DNA of 64,000 bases from Mucilaginibacter sp. cycad4 (GTDB lineage: Bacteria > Bacteroidota > Bacteroidia > Sphingobacteriales > Sphingobacteriaceae), in the NCBI RefSeq assembly GCF_034263275.1, contig NZ_CP139559.1:4526001-4590000 (forward strand). Direction: 5' to 3'. The position numbers and the translations under genes are program-made. Position 1 is the first letter of the stretch; each line of letters opens with the position of its first letter. A model generated the notes under the pieces. The model had not been told where the DNA came from. It made no database searches and was given only the letters and a program-made list of their open reading frames with translations. Shown here in pieces: positions 60,764 to 64,000 of the stretch.

Positions 60764-60900
60764 GTTTTAATTTACAAATATTTTGTCATACGTATCATAA
60801 AACAGTTTAAATACTGCAAAACAAGCCATTTTTGTAATTTATAACCATTCCAAATAATCCTGTTTGACAAAGTGTTGACATTGCATGTGCCGAATAGTGA

Positions 60901-60908
60901 TACTTTTG
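60901..60908 (+). promoter_or_regulatory. Putative -7 promoter box of hemA
   Basis: TACTTTTG fits TAnnTTTG. It lies downstream of the first in-frame ATG (60872), which therefore cannot be the start on this transcript. Confidence 0.55.
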
Positions 60909-60931
60909 TTCGGTCAAATTTTAAAACTGCT

Positions 60932-62158
60932 TTGAAGTATCTAAAGGTAATAGCTTTTACGCACAAACAGATTGAACTGAAGGAATTGGGTAGATTGGTG
61001 GTTTGCCAGGAAAATCTGACAGATAAACTTGCGCAGGTTAAAGAGCAGTTTAATATTCCCGAAATCTTCTATCTGGCTACCTGCAACCGTGTGGAATTTG
61101 TGATGACCACACCGCAATCGGTTGATAAGGACTTTGCCAAAAAGTTCATAGAAGCCTTTAACACAGAGCTTTGCCACGATTCACTGAGCACTTTTATGGA
61201 TAGCGCGTCTATTTATGAAGACCAGGAAGCCATGGTACATCTGTTGCGTACTTCATGTTCGTTAGAGAGTTTGATCGTGGGTGAAAAGGAGATCCTGGCC
61301 CAGTTACGCAAAGCATATGAACATTGCAAAGAGGCCGGCCTAACCGGCGATGCCATGCGCATGATCATGAACTGCGTGGTTAAAACAGCCAAGGAAGTTT
61401 ATACGCATACCAACATCTCCAAAAACCCAATTTCGGTTGTGTCGCTGGCTTATCGCAAATTGAAAGACCTTAATCTTTGCTCAAATGCCCGCATCCTCAT
61501 CATCGGCGCAGGCGAAACCAACCGCAACATCTCCAAATATCTTCAAAAACATAAATTTTCAAACTTCGCGGTGTTTAACCGTACGGTGGCCAATGCCGAA
61601 AAATTAGCTGCCGACCTGGGCGGTGAAGCCTTTGACCTCGAAGCTTTGAAAACCTATAAAAAAGGTTTTGATGCCATTATTACCTGCACATCAGCAGTTG
61701 AACCAATCATTACCACCGAAATTTACCAATCGCTGCTAAACGGCGAAACCGGCAGGAAAACCATTGTCGACCTTGCCATTCCTAACGATACCGCCCCCGA
61801 AGTACTGGAACAATTCCCGGTTAACTTTATCGAAGTGCACTCGCTTAACGAGGTTGCCAAAAAGAACCTGCAGGAGCGTTACCACGAACTGGTACATGCC
61901 GAAGCTATTATTGAGCAAAACATTGCCGAATTTGTACAGCAGCTTAAACAGCGCCGTATCGAGGTAGCTATGCGCCAGGTTCCTGAAAAGATCAAGGAGA
62001 TCCGCAACACCGCTATCAATTCTGTTTTTGCCGACGAGGTACAGGGCCTGGACGAACAATCGCGCGAGATCCTGGAAAAAGTGATCAACTACATGGAGAA
62101 AAAATATATCAGCGTACCCATGATCATGGCGAAGGATATATTGATCAATGAAAACTAA
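60932..62158 (+). CDS. hemA: Glutamyl-tRNA reductase
   Basis: First committed step of tetrapyrrole synthesis: NADPH reduction of glutamyl-tRNA to glutamate semialdehyde. Starting at TTG 60932 the protein begins (M)KYLKVIAFTHKQIELKELG, the family N-terminus; the longer frame from ATG 60872 adds an unconserved stretch that would begin upstream of the promoter. The catalytic Cys is about residue 51 in YLATCNRVEFV; the Rossmann motif ILIIGAGETNRNIS and the dimerisation helix at the C-terminus are present. No other hem gene is adjacent. Confidence 0.94.
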   Translation: MKYLKVIAFTHKQIELKELGRLVVCQENLTDKLAQVKEQFNIPEIFYLATCNRVEFVMTTPQSVDKDFAKKFIEAFNTELCHDSLSTFMDSASIYEDQEAMVHLLRTSCSLESLIVGEKEILAQLRKAYEHCKEAGLTGDAMRMIMNCVVKTAKEVYTHTNISKNPISVVSLAYRKLKDLNLCSNARILIIGAGETNRNISKYLQKHKFSNFAVFNRTVANAEKLAADLGGEAFDLEALKTYKKGFDAIITCTSAVEPIITTEIYQSLLNGETGRKTIVDLAIPNDTAPEVLEQFPVNFIEVHSLNEVAKKNLQERYHELVHAEAIIEQNIAEFVQQLKQRRIEVAMRQVPEKIKEIRNTAINSVFADEVQGLDEQSREILEKVINYMEKKYISVPMIMAKDILINEN

Positions 62159-62442
62159 AACTCTCTGAATCAGAATTTACAGAATTTGAGGATTAACAGC
62201 ATGCTTGCTTTTATCTGAACCGAATTCATTGAATTTAAGAATTACCCAACGATTATTAAACTAAACAAATTCAAACAATTTGTTTAATTCGTCACTGATC
62301 GAAGTTTAGCCCCGCCGTTGTTGGTGCTGTCACCATAATTGTCCGGAGGAAATAAAAAAAGCGAGAGATTGTGCGATTTCCATTAACTGGCCGAAGTTAC
62401 GCTTCGCTAAACTTCAACCAGTTAACGAAATCAAACAGCGAC
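62159..62442. other. Gene-free gap after hemA, with a hairpin at the LytTR gene end
   Basis: It contains degenerate GAATTC-type words and, at 62375-62432, an inverted repeat GATTTCCATTAACTGG / CCAGTTAACGAAATC that may terminate transcription from either side. Confidence 0.5.
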
Positions 62443-63156
62443 TCATTTCCCCGCTAACACCAGCTCCAAATCATCCTTAAAATTCCGCCCTATCGGAATT
62501 TCATGTCCATTCAAAATAATGCGGTTACTTTCCAAACGGGTAATCTTATTAACGGATACAATAAAAGATTTATGCACCCGGATAAAACGCTTCTGCGGGA
62601 AAATATCCAACATCGCTTTGATAGAACCTTTTAACAGGATCTTTTCTGTATGGGTATAAATGATGGCATAATCTTTTAATCCCTGAATGTGCGTAACCTC
62701 GTTAAAATAAAGTTTGATACGCTGTACACCGCTTTTAACAAAAATAAAATCGGTGCTTTTATCCGCCGAAAGATCTTCTGCATGGTCATATTGTGCTTTC
62801 AGGGACAGGAACTCCCTGATCTTGTCAATGGCCTGCCCGAAACGCTTAAAAGATATCGGTTTCAGCAAAAAATCAATTACACCCAGTTCATAACCTTCAA
62901 AGGCGTAGTTGCGGTAGGCTGTAGTAAAAACAGTCAGCGGAGGATCGGGCAGTGTTTTCAGAAATTGGATCCCTGTCATTTCCGGCATCTCGATATCCAG
63001 CAGTAATACATCAGCATGGTGATCTTTTAAATGATATAAAGCATCACCCGCGTTGCTGAACAGGAACACCGAATGCACATGGTCAATTCTTTTCAGGTAA
63101 TCGTCTAATATTTCAAGCGCAAGCGGCTCATCATCTACTACCACAAATTTCAGCAT
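62443..63156 (-). CDS. LytTR-family response regulator
   Basis: Response regulator with a receiver domain (phospho-acceptor D54 in LLLDIEMPEMTG, acidic pair in VVVDDEP) and a LytTR DNA-binding domain (VKSGVQRIKLYFNEVTHIQGLKDY, KRFIRVHKSFIVSVNKI and ILNGHEIPIGRNFKDD). The start at 63156 (MLKFVVVDD) suits the family; in-frame ATGs lie at 63165 and 63189. It follows its kinase on the same strand with overlapping ends, so the two form an operon. Confidence 0.93.
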   Translation of the reverse strand: MLKFVVVDDEPLALEILDDYLKRIDHVHSVFLFSNAGDALYHLKDHHADVLLLDIEMPEMTGIQFLKTLPDPPLTVFTTAYRNYAFEGYELGVIDFLLKPISFKRFGQAIDKIREFLSLKAQYDHAEDLSADKSTDFIFVKSGVQRIKLYFNEVTHIQGLKDYAIIYTHTEKILLKGSIKAMLDIFPQKRFIRVHKSFIVSVNKITRLESNRIILNGHEIPIGRNFKDDLELVLAGK

Positions 63157-63178
63157 CGCTTCCATATTAAATCCGTTC

Positions 63179-64000
63179 TTACAATTCAATCACCAGTTTA
63201 ACCCAAAAAGCATCTTTTCTATCTTCCAGTTGCAGCGTATGCCTGGCCGGATAAAGCAGGTCGAGGCGCTTTCGCAAATTGTCGAGCCCTATTCCTCCTT
63301 TACAATTATTAACTACCGATGCTGGCTTGGCATTTTCTATGATAACCTCCAATCTTGACTGTTTCAGATCGACATCCACCTTGAGCCAGCCGCTTTTAGT
63401 TTGCCTGCCCAGTCCGTGTTTAAAAGCATTTTCAACCAGGGGCAGCAACAGCAGCGGGGCAATTTCGTGTCCGTTCAGCTCGGCATTAATATTCAGGTCA
63501 ATGGCAGCTTCCCCGCTAAACCTCAGCCGCTCCAGTTCCATGTAGTTATTAAGATAGCTGATCTCTTTTTCCAAAGGCACCTTTTCGCCGGTACTGTCGT
63601 ACAGCATATATTCCATCATTTCTGATAGCTTAAGCACTACATCCGGGGCAAGCTCTGATTTTTTAAGTGTTAGTGCATACAGGTTATTGAGGATATTAAA
63701 CAGGAAATGCGGATTTACCTGCGCCCTGAGAAAGTTAACTTCGGCGTTCAGTTTTTCTACGGTGATCTTCTGAATGGTCAATTGCTGACCATACCAATCC
63801 ATACTTAACTTGAGCGCCAGCATTAACCCCAGGTACCATAAGGTGCTAAAAAAGTTATAGGATAATGATTCTAACAGGTTACTGTTGCGCATCGGCCCTA
63901 CTACATATCCATACAAATAAAAATCAAACAGGCTTTGGGTGGCTAAATATCCAATTACCGACAGGATGATTGCCGTAAAATAAGCAAGGTACCGCTTCCT
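63179..64000 (-). CDS. LytS/AlgZ-type sensor histidine kinase, partial (cut at window end)
   Basis: Membrane histidine kinase, partner of the LytTR regulator. The open frame runs to the last base of the window with no stop, so the N-terminus lies beyond. Visible: a span YLAYFTAIILSVIGYLATQ, another near LWYLGLMLALKLSM, then the His-kinase domain with the phospho-acceptor His in QVNPHFLFNILNNLYAL and the ATP-binding motifs LVENAFKHGLG and GGIGLDNLRKRLDLLY. A TTG at 63916 is an internal possibility but unlikely as the start. Confidence 0.9.
   Translation of the reverse strand, partial: RKRYLAYFTAIILSVIGYLATQSLFDFYLYGYVVGPMRNSNLLESLSYNFFSTLWYLGLMLALKLSMDWYGQQLTIQKITVEKLNAEVNFLRAQVNPHFLFNILNNLYALTLKKSELAPDVVLKLSEMMEYMLYDSTGEKVPLEKEISYLNNYMELERLRFSGEAAIDLNINAELNGHEIAPLLLLPLVENAFKHGLGRQTKSGWLKVDVDLKQSRLEVIIENAKPASVVNNCKGGIGLDNLRKRLDLLYPARHTLQLEDRKDAFWVKLVIEL

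Noticed and set aside
1..64000. tRNA, rRNA or CRISPR array
   Set aside because: I looked for T-loop/cloverleaf patterns and for regularly spaced direct repeats and found none; the repeats present are palindromic and irregularly spaced.

Overview
The window looks like a chromosomal segment of a Bacteroidota bacterium of the family Sphingobacteriaceae, most like Mucilaginibacter or Pedobacter. This is inferred from protein flavour, not from a database search. Supporting signs are: the short primary sigma factor; TAnnTTTG-type -7 promoter boxes and lack of strong Shine-Dalgarno sites; TonB-dependent receptors; DUF2490, bactofilin and LytTR proteins; the long Bacteroidota form of IspG; and many palindromic intergenic repeats. 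Almost every gene is chromosomal housekeeping. I see no tRNA, rRNA, CRISPR array or prophage.

Layout. 0-10 kb: primary sigma factor, carA, panB, a pseudouridine synthase, a Ldh-family oxidoreductase, purN and purH, with two small toxin-antitoxin pairs between them (the first has a broken PIN toxin). 10.7-16.5 kb: the rod-shape operon mreB-mreC-mreD-mrdA-rodA. 16.6-19 kb: a Pro/Glu-rich conserved protein, tdk and a single-domain response regulator. 19-24.3 kb: a probable iron-acquisition cluster (FecA-like receptor, AraC regulator, siderophore-interacting reductase, a small Cys-rich protein) around a 23-bp inverted repeat that could be an operator. 24.4-26.8 kb: two related 31-32-residue peptides around a 522-residue secreted protein, then a DUF2945 protein. 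27.3-30.3 kb: an ABC exporter and a DUF2490 protein. 30.5-31.9 kb: an IS110-family element inserted in a palindromic repeat. 32.3-41.1 kb: eno, lspA, a DEAD-box helicase, a DivIC/FtsB-like protein, a DUF559 endonuclease between 36-bp inverted repeats, a VWA membrane protein and fabG. 41.3-42.6 kb: a second, different IS110-family element. 43-51.2 kb: a large TonB receptor, ahcY, bactofilin with an M23 peptidase, a bacilliredoxin and purD. 51.3-52.7 kb: a complete IS3-family element. 53-64 kb: ispG carrying two in-frame repeat insertions, a RelE/ParE pair, several hydrolases, hemA and a LytS/LytTR two-component pair cut by the window edge.

The most unusual content lies in the intergenic and mobile DNA. 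There are several families of palindromic repeats, and one of them brackets a DUF559 nuclease gene. One repeat has moved twice, in frame, into the essential gene ispG. A 235-bp MITE-like element has 26-bp terminal repeats and a 10-bp target duplication. The two IS110-family elements carry structured non-coding segments on opposite sides of their transposases; the first has a leader that looks like a bridge RNA and shares sequence with the element end and the split target.
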